This document shows positions 1 through 8,527 of a DNA stretch of 64,000 nt, in pieces. The notes below the pieces were generated by a model. It was not told the DNA's origin and did no database searches. It saw nothing but the letters and a program-made list of their open reading frames with translations. This stretch comes from an uncultured bacterium. Lineage in GTDB: Bacteria > Bacteroidota > Bacteroidia > Bacteroidales > Bacteroidaceae. Each line of letters opens with the position of its first letter. Within the stretch, counting starts at the first letter, position 1. The translations under genes were made by a program, and so were the position numbers. The stretch spans positions 41,843 to 105,842 of the forward strand of contig CAJMSQ010000003.1 in assembly GCA_905216095.1 (NCBI GenBank), read 5' to 3'.

Positions 1-416
1 AGGCGTGCTCGGAACGGGCGTAACGGAAGGAACAAACGACCGCATGGCGAGCCTCTTCGTGTGGTTTTCGGGTGCAAATTTACGACTTTTTATCGAAACG
101 GCCAACCTGTTCCGGTTAATTATCACCACTTTAACTTTTCCGCAGCCCTGTTTCCGCCGCTCCGAATCCGGTGCATCCCCTTTGCCGGCGGGCGTTCGGC
201 GGTGTGCGGATGCCGTGTCGCGGAAACCGGGAGCGTGTTGTTTTTTAACATTCGTGCTTCCGCAGCGGCTTTTCCATACATAAATGTTGTTTTTCATGTA
301 ATAAATCGTAAAAAAGCACGCCTAAAGTGCAGAAACAAGGGATATCATGCGTTATTTGTACGGAAATCCGTAAATTTGCCCTATCAAATATGACAACAGA
401 CCGGATTTAAGGAAAA
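1..416. other. Intergenic region at left edge
   Basis: I see no convincing gene here. Open frames in this stretch start with low-complexity, arginine-rich translations and have no family resemblance. It separates a gene to the left of the window (probably on the minus strand, see the outward promoter at 75-105) from the WYL regulator at 417. A TAnnTTTG-type box lies at 371-378, about 40 bases before the regulator, and probably serves that gene, though a TTG box at the usual distance is not evident. Confidence 0.6.
75..105 (-). promoter_or_regulatory. Outward Bacteroidota-type promoter
   Basis: Read on the minus strand, a TTGG box at 102-105 is followed after 19 nt by TAAATTTG at 75-82, the Bacteroidota sigma-ABfr layout. 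It should drive a gene lying off the left edge of the window. Confidence 0.6.
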
Positions 417-1325
417 ATGGAATTAGAAAAATTCGACCGACAGCTGCGATTGATGGTCTTGCTCACGCAGAATCATAAATATACCGTGGAGGATATCAGT
501 CGTGAGCTGAACATGAGCCGCCGCTCCATATACAGATACATCGACACGTTCCGGCAGATGGGATTCATTGTCGAGAAGGAAGGCGCGCGTTACCGCATAG
601 ACCACGCGTCGCCCTTCTTCAAAAGCATCACGGACCGCATACACTTCAGCGACGACGAGGCCATCACCATCAACCAGGTGCTGAATTCCGTCCACGACAA
701 CTCTCCCCGCATCCGCCATCTGCGTGACAAGCTGGCCTCGCTCTACGATTACAAGGTCCTGGCGCGGCATGGCGTGGACGACCACATAGCCCGTAACCTG
801 AGTTCGCTGTTCAAGGCGATGCAGATGGAGCGTGTGGCGATTCTGCATGACTACATATCGCCCAGCAGCGGCAAGGTAAGCGACCGCATGGTCGAGCCTT
901 ATCTTTTCTTGTCCGACAACAGCGAGGTTCGGTGTTACGAGATAGCCACCGGCATGAACAAGACATTCAAGCTCAGCCGTGCGGGTTCGGTCGAGTTGTT
1001 CGACGTCCTGTGGTCGCACAAGGAGCAGCATGCACCGTTCCACATGGATTTGTTCCATTTCTCGGGCGAAAAGCGTTTCCCCGTGCAGCTGCTGCTCGGC
1101 CCGCTGGCCACCAGTCTGCTCCTTGAGGAGCATCCCGAGGCCGAAGAGGAACTTACGCTGGCCGACGACGGGCGTCACCTGCTCGACACGAAGGTTTGCA
1201 GCTTCAAGGGGGTAGGCCGTTTCGTCATGGGGCTTTTCGATGACATCGAGGTGGTCGGTTCGCCCGAATTCAAGACATGGCTGAAGGAACGGGTGCGTTT
1301 TTTAACAGAAAAAATCCGGGATTGA
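417..1325 (+). CDS. WYL-domain transcriptional regulator
   Basis: This 302-residue protein has an N-terminal winged helix-turn-helix of the HTH_11/DeoR-like type (about residues 5-65; the recognition helix lies around SRRSIYRYI) and a C-terminal WYL-like ligand-sensing region (about 140-300, with VEPYLFL near its start). Proteins of this family bind DNA and respond to small ligands or nucleic acids, some of them regulating defence genes. The start is the ATG directly after the AT-rich leader and its TAnnTTTG box at 371-378. It is followed by two small plus-strand genes that may be cotranscribed. Its target is unknown. Confidence 0.8.
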   Translation: MELEKFDRQLRLMVLLTQNHKYTVEDISRELNMSRRSIYRYIDTFRQMGFIVEKEGARYRIDHASPFFKSITDRIHFSDDEAITINQVLNSVHDNSPRIRHLRDKLASLYDYKVLARHGVDDHIARNLSSLFKAMQMERVAILHDYISPSSGKVSDRMVEPYLFLSDNSEVRCYEIATGMNKTFKLSRAGSVELFDVLWSHKEQHAPFHMDLFHFSGEKRFPVQLLLGPLATSLLLEEHPEAEEELTLADDGRHLLDTKVCSFKGVGRFVMGLFDDIEVVGSPEFKTWLKERVRFLTEKIRD

Positions 1326-1383
1326 CGTAGATTGTCACTTTTTAGGGGTTCTTTTGCACCATAAACCTGTCACATACACGATT

Positions 1384-1686
1384 ATGGAAAAGAAAGAACT
1401 GCTCATCGAAACGGCTTACGCCCCGCAAAACTTCCGTATCAACCTGCTCGCGCGCATCGGGTCGCAGGCCTGGCTGCGCAGACTGGCCGCTGTCTACTCC
1501 TTCCTGCTGGAGGAAGAGGTCGGACCGCGCCGCACGTTGCGTCTGCTCCACGCGCAAGTGGCCGTTTTGTCGGCGGTATTGCCGGCCGACATGCCGCTTG
1601 CGCTGCGTGCCCTGCTGCTTGCGTGGGCTTTTCTGGCGTGCCGCCAATGCCGGGTTCGGCAAAATGACAATCGTATATCCCTCTGA
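1384..1686 (+). CDS. Small hypothetical protein
   Basis: This 100-residue protein starts at an ATG preceded by a CACGATT stretch; an in-frame ATG at 1354 would add ten residues. It begins MEKKELLIET, is rich in leucine, alanine and arginine, and carries one hydrophobic stretch near residues 70-85. I do not recognise a family. It lies 58 bases after the WYL regulator and 13 bases before a small membrane protein, so the three may share a transcript. It could be non-coding, but the purine-rich start and the spacing favour a gene. Confidence 0.45.
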   Translation: MEKKELLIETAYAPQNFRINLLARIGSQAWLRRLAAVYSFLLEEEVGPRRTLRLLHAQVAVLSAVLPADMPLALRALLLAWAFLACRQCRVRQNDNRISL

Positions 1687-1699
1687 AAATCCCGGAACC

Positions 1700-1867
1700 A
1701 TGTTTACCAAGAAAGAAATCATCAGGATTATCCTGTTCGTCGTGGGCGCCGTGCTCGTCACGTGCGGCATTGTTTGGCTCATCTGCCAGATTGCTCCTTT
1801 TATTATTGCGGTCATAGCCTTCATCCCGTGGCTCTTTGCCGCGCTCAAGGCAGGAGCCGACGTGTAA
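1700..1867 (+). CDS. Small inner-membrane protein
   Basis: This 55-residue protein begins MFTKKEIIRI and consists mostly of two closely spaced hydrophobic segments (about residues 8-28 and 30-49) with a charged N terminus, so it should sit in the inner membrane with a short cytoplasmic tail. Basic, hydrophobic proteins of this size are common in Bacteroidales and mostly uncharacterised. It starts 13 bases after the stop of the preceding small gene. Function unknown. Confidence 0.6.
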   Translation: MFTKKEIIRIILFVVGAVLVTCGIVWLICQIAPFIIAVIAFIPWLFAALKAGADV

Positions 1868-1940
1868 GCCCGTCTCCGGGAGCGGAGAGCGGACAGTTAC
1901 AGGCTTCCCTGTGGCGGCTGTGCCGTCACGGATGCCGTGG

Positions 1941-1976
1941 AAGGGTCGCCCGCATGTGCGGACGGCTCTTTTTTTA
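1941..1976 (+). terminator. Possible terminator after the WYL gene group
   Basis: A GC-rich imperfect hairpin (CCGCATGTGCGG at its core) is followed by a run of seven T on the plus strand. It lies 75 bases after the last gene of the group. Confidence 0.4.
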
Positions 1977-2020
1977 TGTCCGAAAAAGGGTTGCGAAACG
2001 GCGGAAAGGCCGGACTGACA

Positions 2021-2270
2021 TTAACATTTTTAACTTTTGCTCACTTTTGGCGGCGCGTACATGGCTTGTAGTTCCGCCTACATGCAGGGCCGGTTTTTCG
2101 TACATGGCATGTAGTTCGTCCTACATGCCATGTACGAAATCCCGTCATAGGGCCGGTTTCTCCCCGAAACGGACTTGCAAACACGAAAAAAGGACGGTTT
2201 CGGCCGTCCTCCGCGCTTGCGCAATACAAAGATAATACATTTTTCGTCCAAAAGCAAATTGTGTTAAAAT
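2021..2270 (-). repeat. Promoter-hairpin-array element, copy A
   Basis: Member of the approximately 250-bp element family, in minus orientation. The promoter end (2227-2267) carries TTG at 2255-2257 and TATCTTTG at 2227-2234 with 20 nt between them. Next comes a short hairpin (AGGACGG against CCGTCCT followed by T residues on the minus strand), then a four-unit palindrome array (2057-2135). The distal end is TTAACATTTTTAACTTTT at 2021-2038. The nearest relative is copy F2 (53952-54199), which matches almost base for base including the hairpin and array. On this strand it would transcribe away from the WbqC gene. Confidence 0.85.
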
Positions 2271-2336
2271 CGCAATATGATTGCCGCGCGTAGGGACGCG
2301 ATATTTTTCGTCCAAAAGCAAATTGTGCTAAATCCA
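2271..2336 (-). repeat. Partial second promoter end of element A
   Basis: The block TTTTCGTCCAAAAGCAAATTGTG occurs here and again inside copy A at about 2240-2262, separated by sequence containing TAGGGACGCGAT. The same GGGACGCGAT motif and the neighbouring CGCAATAT stretch sit beside copy F2, so this looks like a duplicated or nested element end. It occupies the gap before the WbqC-like gene. Confidence 0.6.
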
Positions 2337-2345
2337 AAACGGTCT

Positions 2346-2996
2346 TCAGACGATGCTGTCGCGGAGAACGATGCGCGCCTCGGGACCCATGTTGAACAAC
2401 AAGTCGGCTATGCTCAGATTGGGCAGGAATCCCGTGCGCGGGGCGAAGACCTGGTAATAGGGCACGGGGCGGAAGTGCGCGTCGCCGGCGTGTCCCGCCT
2501 TGGGACGTATGCTCTCGCGGAAGTCGCCCTCGGGCCGTACGTCCGTGGCGCAGGGCTGCGTGTCGTTGATGACCGTTTCGGTCCTGATGCCCAGCAGCTC
2601 CGTGACGACTTCGCGCAGGGCCGCGTTGAAGTCCGTGAGGAACTCGAAGCGGCGGGTGTAGAGCGGGGCGAAATCGTCGGCGTAGTAGTCGAAAAAAGGG
2701 CTGTTCCGGTAGGCGCTGACCATGGCCGTCCAGTGCAGGTGCCGCCAGTTGCCGTGGTCGCTGATGCGGATGTCGCGCGTGGGGCGCAGGCCTTTTCCGT
2801 CGTGCTCCACGGGAATGGTGAGCGCCAGCGGGCCTTGCGGTCCGGCAATGACGCAGCGGTTGCGGTAAGTCTGTTTCAGGAACGGTTCGGCCCGTTCCTC
2901 CACGACGCGTTCCGCGGCATAGATTTTCGTATAATATTGTACGGGTGCGAGATAGGCCGATGTGAGCCACACCGTCCGGGGAGTATCGGGTGTCAT
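2346..2996 (-). CDS. WbqC-like family protein
   Basis: This 216-residue protein matches the WbqC-like family (PF08889): an N-terminal strand with VWLTSAYLAPVQYYTKI, a conserved WRHLHWTAMVSAYRNSPFF region near residues 85-105 and a C-terminal NLSIADLLFNMGPEA motif. Family members occur in polysaccharide loci, but in Bacteroidales this gene regularly sits beside lepB, as here. Its biochemical function is not established. The same frame stays open further upstream through the antisense of the lepB paralogue, but family alignment places the start at the ATG at 2994-2996. It is last in the dapB-lepB-lepB2 gene group. Confidence 0.85.
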   Translation of the reverse strand: MTPDTPRTVWLTSAYLAPVQYYTKIYAAERVVEERAEPFLKQTYRNRCVIAGPQGPLALTIPVEHDGKGLRPTRDIRISDHGNWRHLHWTAMVSAYRNSPFFDYYADDFAPLYTRRFEFLTDFNAALREVVTELLGIRTETVINDTQPCATDVRPEGDFRESIRPKAGHAGDAHFRPVPYYQVFAPRTGFLPNLSIADLLFNMGPEARIVLRDSIV

Positions 2997-3061
2997 GTGC
3001 GGGATGTTTTTGAGCCGTCGGCGGGATGTTCCGCCGCAGTGCGGTGCCGGTGCGCGCCGGC

Positions 3062-3571
3062 TTATTTCAGAAGGAGGAAAAAACGGTCGCGGCGGAAGCG
3101 TCTGTGCAGCGGCGCGTCGTCGTCGGTGGAGTAGCTCACGCAGACCGCACGTCCGCGCAGCCGGTCGTGCGTGACCGTCGTGCCGTCGATGCGGTAGGTC
3201 GCTTCGGGCAGCCGCCTGCCTTCCGCGGTGTCGCCGGGCAGTGCCGTCACGCGGCCGATGTGCAGGCCGTCTTGGCCGCCGGGACTGCCGAAGACCACGA
3301 TGTCGCCGCGTTCCGGCTGTCTGTGCGTTCCTGTGCCCGCCATGCGCAGGCCGAAGGCCGTGCAATTGATGAGCAGCCGGTCGCCCGCCATCAGTCCCAG
3401 GTCGTCGCGGTCGGCCGGCAGCGACAGTTGCGTGACGAGCAGGCCGCGGGTGACGACCAGCAGCAGTGCGGCCGTCACGACCGGCAGCAGAAAGTAGCGC
3501 GCAAAGCGTTTCCATCCCCGCCAGCGGAGGGGTTTCCTGAACTTTCCGATGTATCGTTTGATGGTTGTCAA
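3062..3571 (-). CDS. Degenerate signal peptidase I paralogue (S26 family)
   Basis: This 169-residue protein has the S26 layout: a basic N terminus, one membrane segment (about 25-47), a GDRLLIN motif, RGDIVVFGSP and an ALPGD motif. Alignment to the full LepB encoded just upstream shows that the catalytic serine position (IPSSS in LepB) reads LPADR, with Arg55 at the nucleophile site. The lysine position (YVKR in LepB) reads HIGR, with Gly106 at the general-base site. The GDNRDNS box is also missing. It is therefore probably inactive as a peptidase and may have a structural or regulatory role. It begins 52 bases after lepB on the same strand, so it is presumably cotranscribed. Confidence 0.8.
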   Translation of the reverse strand: MTTIKRYIGKFRKPLRWRGWKRFARYFLLPVVTAALLLVVTRGLLVTQLSLPADRDDLGLMAGDRLLINCTAFGLRMAGTGTHRQPERGDIVVFGSPGGQDGLHIGRVTALPGDTAEGRRLPEATYRIDGTTVTHDRLRGRAVCVSYSTDDDAPLHRRFRRDRFFLLLK

Positions 3572-3623
3572 GGATAAACGCTTTCTGCCCGCCGTCCGGT
3601 GTCGCCCGTCCGGCAGGCGGTGG

Positions 3624-5105
3624 TCATTTGATGTCGCCTACCCACTTCAGCAAGCGGTTCCAGCGTATTTTCCCGTCGCTCAGGCCGTAGTCCTTGTCCA
3701 GGGAAATCCATACGAAGAGCGGTTTGCCCACCACGTGGTCCTCGGGTACGAAGCCCCAGAAGCGCGAGTCGGCCGAGTTGTCGCGGTTGTCGCCCATCAT
3801 CCAGTAGTAGTCGAGGCGGAAGGTGTATTCCGTCGTCTCCTTTCCGTTGATGAATATCTTCCCGCCGCGCACTTCGAGCGTGTTGCCCTCGTACACGCGG
3901 ATGGGACGCTCGTATACGGGCAGGTTTTCCAGTGTCAGGTGCAGTTTCCCGCCTTTGCGCGGAATCCATACCGGCCCGTAGTCCGACGTGGACCAGTCCT
4001 TCTTCATGTTGAGCGGGTAGAGCATGTCGCCCGACGGCTGCGGACAGCGTTGGAGGTCGGGCTTGATGAATCCGCGCTCCACGAGTTCGTTCTTTACCTT
4101 TGCGGTAAGCGGCATGGACGTGCTTCCGATGAAGAATCCGTCCCAGGCCTCCAGTCCCAGGTCCTCGTCGGTGATGCCCAGTTCCTTTTTCGTGTCCGTG
4201 TCGAGCGGTTGTACGAACTCCACTTCGTAGCGGAATTGTACGTTCTCGGGTTGCGGCATGGGTTTCCCGTCGAGGTAGATGACGTCAGACTTGATTTGCA
4301 GCGTCTGTCCCGGCAGTCCGACGCAACGTTTCACGTAGTTCTCGCGCCGGTCCGTGGGGCGGGCCACGACTTCGCCGAACTCGGCGGCGTTTTCGTCTAT
4401 CAACCTGCGTCCGGCCGCGTATCGCCGTCTGTATTCCGCCTGTTGTTCTTCATAGCCTGCGCCTTCCGGCAAGGTTTGGAACAGGCCCTGCCGTTGCAGC
4501 ACGGCACATCCGGCGTCGTAGGCCATTCCGTAGAAATCCTGGTTCTGGCAATTGAGCGCGACAGTGTCGCCTGCGGGATAGTTGAACACCACAATGTCGC
4601 CGAACCGCACCTTCCCGAGTCCGCGCACACGGCGGTAGTCCCAGTGGGGATGCTCCAGATAGCTCTTGCATCCCAGCACGGGCAGCGTGTGCTGCGTCAT
4701 GGGCATCGACAGCGGCGTCTGCGGGATGCGCGGGCCGTAGGAAAGTTTGCTTACAAGCAGGTAATCGCCGGTGAGCAGCGTCTTTTCGAGCGATGACGAG
4801 GGGATGACGAAATTCTGCACGAAGAAAGTGGTGAGGAAGTACACGCCCACGAGCGCGAAGACGATGGCATCGACCCAGCCCATGACGAAGCGTGTCGTCG
4901 GGTTCGGGGACTTTTTCCACCACGTCCAGGGAATGCGCTTCGTGATGTAGGCGTCGAAGATGAAAGGTACGACAATCAAGCCCCACCATGACCTGACCCA
5001 AACGAGGAAAAGCAGGTAGAGCGCGATGATGACGGCAGCCGTGATGTAGGCTCTGAGGGGGCGGGAGGGAATGACGGGCTTCCCGCCGTTATCGGTTGTA
5101 GACAT
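3624..5105 (-). CDS. lepB: Signal peptidase I
   Basis: This 493-residue inner-membrane serine protease cleaves signal peptides from exported proteins. Hydrophobic segments lie at about residues 19-50 and 80-97, followed by the catalytic serine motif IPSSSLEK (Ser105), the general-base motif [11 protein letters not shown] (Lys259) and the box [12 protein letters not shown] near residue 425. The protein is longer than the enterobacterial enzyme because of insertions between the serine and lysine boxes and before the last box, as is usual in Bacteroidales. It starts 21 bases after dapB and is followed by a degenerate paralogue, giving the dapB-lepB-lepB2-wbqC order on the minus strand. Confidence 0.95.
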   Translation of the reverse strand: MSTTDNGGKPVIPSRPLRAYITAAVIIALYLLFLVWVRSWWGLIVVPFIFDAYITKRIPWTWWKKSPNPTTRFVMGWVDAIVFALVGVYFLTTFFVQNFVIPSSSLEKTLLTGDYLLVSKLSYGPRIPQTPLSMPMTQHTLPVLGCKSYLEHPHWDYRRVRGLGKVRFGDIVVFNYPAGDTVALNCQNQDFYGMAYDAGCAVLQRQGLFQTLPEGAGYEEQQAEYRRRYAAGRRLIDENAAEFGEVVARPTDRRENYVKRCVGLPGQTLQIKSDVIYLDGKPMPQPENVQFRYEVEFVQPLDTDTKKELGITDEDLGLEAWDGFFIGSTSMPLTAKVKNELVERGFIKPDLQRCPQPSGDMLYPLNMKKDWSTSDYGPVWIPRKGGKLHLTLENLPVYERPIRVYEGNTLEVRGGKIFINGKETTEYTFRLDYYWMMGDNRDNSADSRFWGFVPEDHVVGKPLFVWISLDKDYGLSDGKIRWNRLLKWVGDIK

Positions 5106-5126
5106 AGGATTGTTGAGGCTTTTGTT

Positions 5127-5879
5127 TCAGAAATCGAAAAGGTCGTCTGTGGAGAGCAGTCCCGTATGTGTGAGCGTGAACTCGGCGGCCAGCACTGCGC
5201 CCAAGGCGAATCCGCGTCGGTTGTGCGCGTCGTGGGTGATGCTGATGCGGTCTGCGGGGCTGTCATATGTAATGGTATGTATGCCGGGCACCTCGTCCCG
5301 CCGCACGGCGTCTATGCGCAGCAGTTCGGGCGGGCACTCTTTCGTTCCCGTCACGGTGCCGTCGGCTTCTTGCACGGTGCCTTTGGTCCATCCCTGCTTG
5401 CGTCCGAGCGCGTCGCACACCTGTTCGGCCAGCGTGATGGCCGTCCCGCTGGGCGCATCGAGCTTGTGGACGTGGTGCGTCTCACAGATGCTCACGTCGT
5501 AGTCGGGGAAACGGTCCATGATGCGGGCGAGATATTTGTTTACCGCCGAGAAAATGGCCACGCCCAGCGAGAAATTGGACGCCCAGAACAGGGTATTTCC
5601 CTCGTTGCAGAGGCGTCGCACGTCGTCCCCGTGTTCTTTCATCCACCCGGTCGAGCCACTGACCACCTTGACGCCTTGTGCGAAGGCGCGCACGTAGTTG
5701 CCGTAGGCCGAGGCCGGCGTGGTGAACTCGATGGCCACGTCGGCGCTGCGGAATGCCGGCGTGTCGAAATCTTCCTGGTTGCTGATGTCGATGACGGAAA
5801 CTATCTCGTGTCCGCGGCTCAGGGCAATCTCTTCAATCATACGGCCCATCTTGCCGTATCCGATGAGGGCTATTTTCAT
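5127..5879 (-). CDS. dapB: 4-hydroxy-tetrahydrodipicolinate reductase
   Basis: DapB reduces hydroxytetrahydrodipicolinate with NAD(P)H in the diaminopimelate/lysine pathway. The 250-residue product starts MKIALIGYGKMGRMI, a nucleotide-binding glycine motif, and carries the catalytic motif ETHHVHKLDAPSGTA (His135/His136, Lys139). The open frame extends upstream, but the start at 5877-5879 is supported by the glycine motif at residue 7 and by a TACCTTTG promoter box at 5911-5918, which would lie inside a longer gene. It heads the dapB-lepB group. Confidence 0.95.
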   Translation of the reverse strand: MKIALIGYGKMGRMIEEIALSRGHEIVSVIDISNQEDFDTPAFRSADVAIEFTTPASAYGNYVRAFAQGVKVVSGSTGWMKEHGDDVRRLCNEGNTLFWASNFSLGVAIFSAVNKYLARIMDRFPDYDVSICETHHVHKLDAPSGTAITLAEQVCDALGRKQGWTKGTVQEADGTVTGTKECPPELLRIDAVRRDEVPGIHTITYDSPADRISITHDAHNRRGFALGAVLAAEFTLTHTGLLSTDDLFDF

Positions 5880-5910
5880 GTTTGTGTCTTTTGTTTCGGT
5901 TTTGTCCTTG

Positions 5911-5918
5911 CAAAGGTA
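5911..5918 (-). promoter_or_regulatory. dapB promoter -7 box
   Basis: TACCTTTG on the minus strand, 32 bases before the dapB start. No TTG box is obvious at the usual 19-20 nt distance, so activator control is possible. Confidence 0.55.
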
Positions 5919-6125
5919 ATGAATTGTAGCGACTTGGCGGCGGCGGGCCGTAAGTTTTGACGTTAAAGAATGCTTCCGGTCGTGCCTGTTCCACCCTTTG
6001 CGCCGCCCTTGCCCGCAGTTTTTTTCGAAAAAAAGGCCTGTTGTTGTCACAAAGGGGTATCTTCGCGCATCTTACTGTCAGAAACGCTCCGCCACCGCCG
6101 TGACGGACGCCACGAACCGGAAATA

Positions 6126-6614
6126 ATGACCTGCAAAGAGTTTGAAACGAAATTCATGCCCCTGTCCGCGAACCTGTATGCCTTGGCTAAGAGTTTGTTG
6201 GGCAATGATGACGACGCGCAAGACGCGGTGCAGGAAACCTATCTGAAGATGTGGCGCATGGCGGACCGCCTGCCGGCGTTGGAGAAGCCCGAGGCATTTT
6301 TCGCCACCACGCTTCGCAACGAGTGTCTGATGACACTGAGGCGGCGCCGGCCGCAGGCCGACGTGGACGACATGCCCGACGAGGGTGCGGCCGACGCGGA
6401 CATGGAGCGCGTGGAACGCCGCGGCGTGGTGGCACGCCTGTTGCGCGGACTCACGGCCAAGGCCCGCCGCGTGGTAGTACTGCGCCACTTGGGCGAATAC
6501 TCCAACCGCGAGGTGGCGGAACTCACGGGCGAGACCGAAGAAGCCGTGCGTCAGCAACTGTCGCGGGCCCGGCGGCAAATGAGAAGAATGTTGGACGACG
6601 AACATAACTTTTAG
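6126..6614 (+). CDS. ECF-type RNA polymerase sigma factor
   Basis: This 162-residue sigma-70 family protein has region 2 (about residues 10-75, with LLGNDDDAQDAVQETYLKMW) and region 4 (about 105-160, with a helix-turn-helix around SNREVAELTGETEEAVRQQL). The length and lack of region 3 fit the extracytoplasmic-function class. The ATG at 6126 is chosen because upstream codons translate to a low-complexity stretch. Its stop lies six bases before a single-pass membrane protein gene, the usual arrangement for a sigma factor and its anti-sigma factor. It is divergent from dapB. Confidence 0.9.
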   Translation: MTCKEFETKFMPLSANLYALAKSLLGNDDDAQDAVQETYLKMWRMADRLPALEKPEAFFATTLRNECLMTLRRRRPQADVDDMPDEGAADADMERVERRGVVARLLRGLTAKARRVVVLRHLGEYSNREVAELTGETEEAVRQQLSRARRQMRRMLDDEHNF

Positions 6615-6620
6615 ACGACC

Positions 6621-7367
6621 ATGAAAGAGATGTTGCAACTGCTGGAACGCTACTATGACGGACTGACCACGCCCGAGGAGGAACGACGCCTGCGCGAGTG
6701 GCTCGAAAGCGACCGTTGCCCGGAGGCATATATAAAGGACCGCGACGCCATGCGCCTGCTGGGTGAACCGGCACCGGCAACCGTGCCCGACGGAATGGCC
6801 GAAAGGCTGGCCCTGGCCGTGAGACATTCGGCGCGTCGCCGCGTGCTGCGCCGGACGGGGTGGGGCATGGTCGCCGGCGTCGCCCTGGTGCTGGCAATCG
6901 GCATCGCGTTGCGCGAACCTTCCTCACCGGCTGCCGGGCAGCAGAAGGCTTTGGCCGTGGCGCAAGATACTGTGACTGACGCAGGAAAGGCGAAAACGGC
7001 CGCGCAGGACAGCGTTGCCGCGACGGGGCAGGGAGGCAGTGAGCGGCCCGTGCTGCGTGTGAAACCGAAACGCGGAGTCGGCGTGCGCCGGCCGCGGCCC
7101 ATGAATCTGCCGCCGGCACGTTACTTTGCCGAAAAGGCATCTGCCGCCGACGGACCCGCGCCTGCCACGGCCGATATGCTTGCCCTTGATGCCGAACCGG
7201 ACGAAACGTCGCCCGAATACCGTGAAATGTTGCGCCGCGCCGCGGTGGAGCAGGTGCGGGAACTGCTGGAGATGCGCGAATATGCCCGGCAAGCGATTGC
7301 GCAAGGCGACCTCGACTTTTCTTCCTTTGAGGAGGACGACGACCGCGAGCCGGTTGTCATCGAGTAG
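6621..7367 (+). CDS. Probable anti-sigma factor, single-pass membrane protein
   Basis: This 248-residue protein has a cytoplasmic N-terminal helical domain (residues 1-75; MKEMLQLLERYYDGLTTPEEE is typical of Bacteroidota anti-sigma proteins), one membrane helix (about 79-97) and an extracytoplasmic basic, proline-rich tail ending in acidic residues (EEDDDREPVVIE). It follows the ECF sigma gene by six bases and should hold that sigma factor at the membrane until a signal is received. There is no FecR domain, so it is not a classical TonB-linked regulator. The assignment rests on position and topology. Confidence 0.7.
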   Translation: MKEMLQLLERYYDGLTTPEEERRLREWLESDRCPEAYIKDRDAMRLLGEPAPATVPDGMAERLALAVRHSARRRVLRRTGWGMVAGVALVLAIGIALREPSSPAAGQQKALAVAQDTVTDAGKAKTAAQDSVAATGQGGSERPVLRVKPKRGVGVRRPRPMNLPPARYFAEKASAADGPAPATADMLALDAEPDETSPEYREMLRRAAVEQVRELLEMREYARQAIAQGDLDFSSFEEDDDREPVVIE

Positions 7368-7474
7368 ACGGCGGAGGAGCGGATGCCGGCCGGGGCTGCA
7401 GACGCCTGCCTCGGGGCGAAGAACACTTACGTATAGGGAATAAGTAATTTTATCAATAAAAAAATTTTTTCATC

Positions 7475-8239
7475 ATGAGAAACGGAAACTTGATTCTGCG
7501 TGTGGCGGCCTGCATGTGCCTGCTGGCCGTTTCCACCCTCGGGGTGCCGGCGCAAAAGACCTCGCTGGTGCGCCCTCTCGGCCTGACAGAGGCCATCGAG
7601 AAGTTCAAAAAGGCCGAAGACGGGGAGACCGTGCAGATTTCCCGCTCGGTCAATCGCAATTCCTCGCCTGCCACGGGACGCTTCGAGAGTTCCATGACGA
7701 CGTATCGCTTCAATATCTCGCAGAAGCTTCGCGGCAAGGTGCTCGACCCTTTGATTAAGGTGTTCATGGACAATGCCGAGCGCGCCTATGCGGCCAAGAC
7801 GATTTCGCCCGAGACGCCCGACGACGCCGAAAAGATACTTGTGAGCGTGGACAATGCGGGACGGAGCTGGGAGTTCCCGAGCAGGAAGGGCAAGACCATA
7901 GTCGGGTTCGCCTTCGTGAACGACAAGGACCCGAACATGCGCGACTATTACCTGTTGCGCTGGTTCGACTCGCCCGATAAGGCGGGAATGATCGAGGGAC
8001 AGATATATCACATCCTCTCCAAGCGGCCTGACATCATCGACAAGGAGAAGAAGATGAAAAACAGGGTGAAGACGTATTGGTTCGGCCTCAAGACGAGCGA
8101 ACGTATGGAAATCATACGCGAAGCGATGAAGGACAATCCGCCGCGCGAAAGCATGTTGAAAGACATGGCCAACACTTTTTCGATTGACGCCCTGCCCGAG
8201 AAGGTGGTGCAGAGCATCACCAAATATTGGATGGAATAG
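7475..8239 (+). CDS. Exported protein of unknown function
   Basis: This 254-residue protein has a clear signal peptide (about 1-27, ending VPAQ), so it should be periplasmic. The mature part has a conserved-looking region with TTYRFNISQKLRGKVLDPLIKVF and a C-terminal helical half with RPDIIDKEKKMKNRVKTYW. I do not recognise a named domain. It lies 107 bases after the anti-sigma gene behind an AT-rich leader and is likely part of, or controlled by, the sigma/anti-sigma unit. Confidence 0.7.
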   Translation: MRNGNLILRVAACMCLLAVSTLGVPAQKTSLVRPLGLTEAIEKFKKAEDGETVQISRSVNRNSSPATGRFESSMTTYRFNISQKLRGKVLDPLIKVFMDNAERAYAAKTISPETPDDAEKILVSVDNAGRSWEFPSRKGKTIVGFAFVNDKDPNMRDYYLLRWFDSPDKAGMIEGQIYHILSKRPDIIDKEKKMKNRVKTYWFGLKTSERMEIIREAMKDNPPRESMLKDMANTFSIDALPEKVVQSITKYWME

Positions 8240-8272
8240 GCCTTCGGAATTGAAAGTCTGACGTGCGAAAAA

Positions 8273-8352
8273 CTACATGCACATGTACGATTTCCTACAT
8301 GTGCATGTAGTTTTTCTTAGATGGCATGTAGTTCGTCCTACATGGCATGTAG
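8273..8352. repeat. Stand-alone four-unit palindrome array R1
   Basis: Four palindromic units (16, 16, 15 and 15 bp, each of the form CTACATG..CATGTAG) are separated by exactly 6 bp. It lies between convergent genes and has no element promoter beside it. Confidence 0.85.
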
Positions 8353-8455
8353 TTTTTGCTACCTCTAACTTGTTGATTGCCAGATGCCGGAAAATGCCCT
8401 CGAAAACGGTGCCTCAAGTCCGTGACCGGGCGGCAGCCGTTGCGTGTCCGGCATG

Positions 8456-8493
8456 GAAAAAGCGTGCGTCGGGAGTTCCGTCGCACGCTTTCC
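8456..8493 (-). terminator. tyrS terminator
   Basis: A long hairpin (AAGCGTGCG against CGCACGCTT with inner CGG/CCG pairs) is followed on the minus strand by five T. It lies 35 bases after the tyrS stop. Confidence 0.8.
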
Positions 8494-8527
8494 GTATGTG
8501 GTTGTCGCCCGGCCTGCGGGCACGCTT

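Noticed and set aside
2346..3515. Single 389-codon frame joining the lepB paralogue region and WbqC
   Set aside because: The upstream half is out of frame with the S26 protein and antisense-like; WbqC family alignment starts at 2996.
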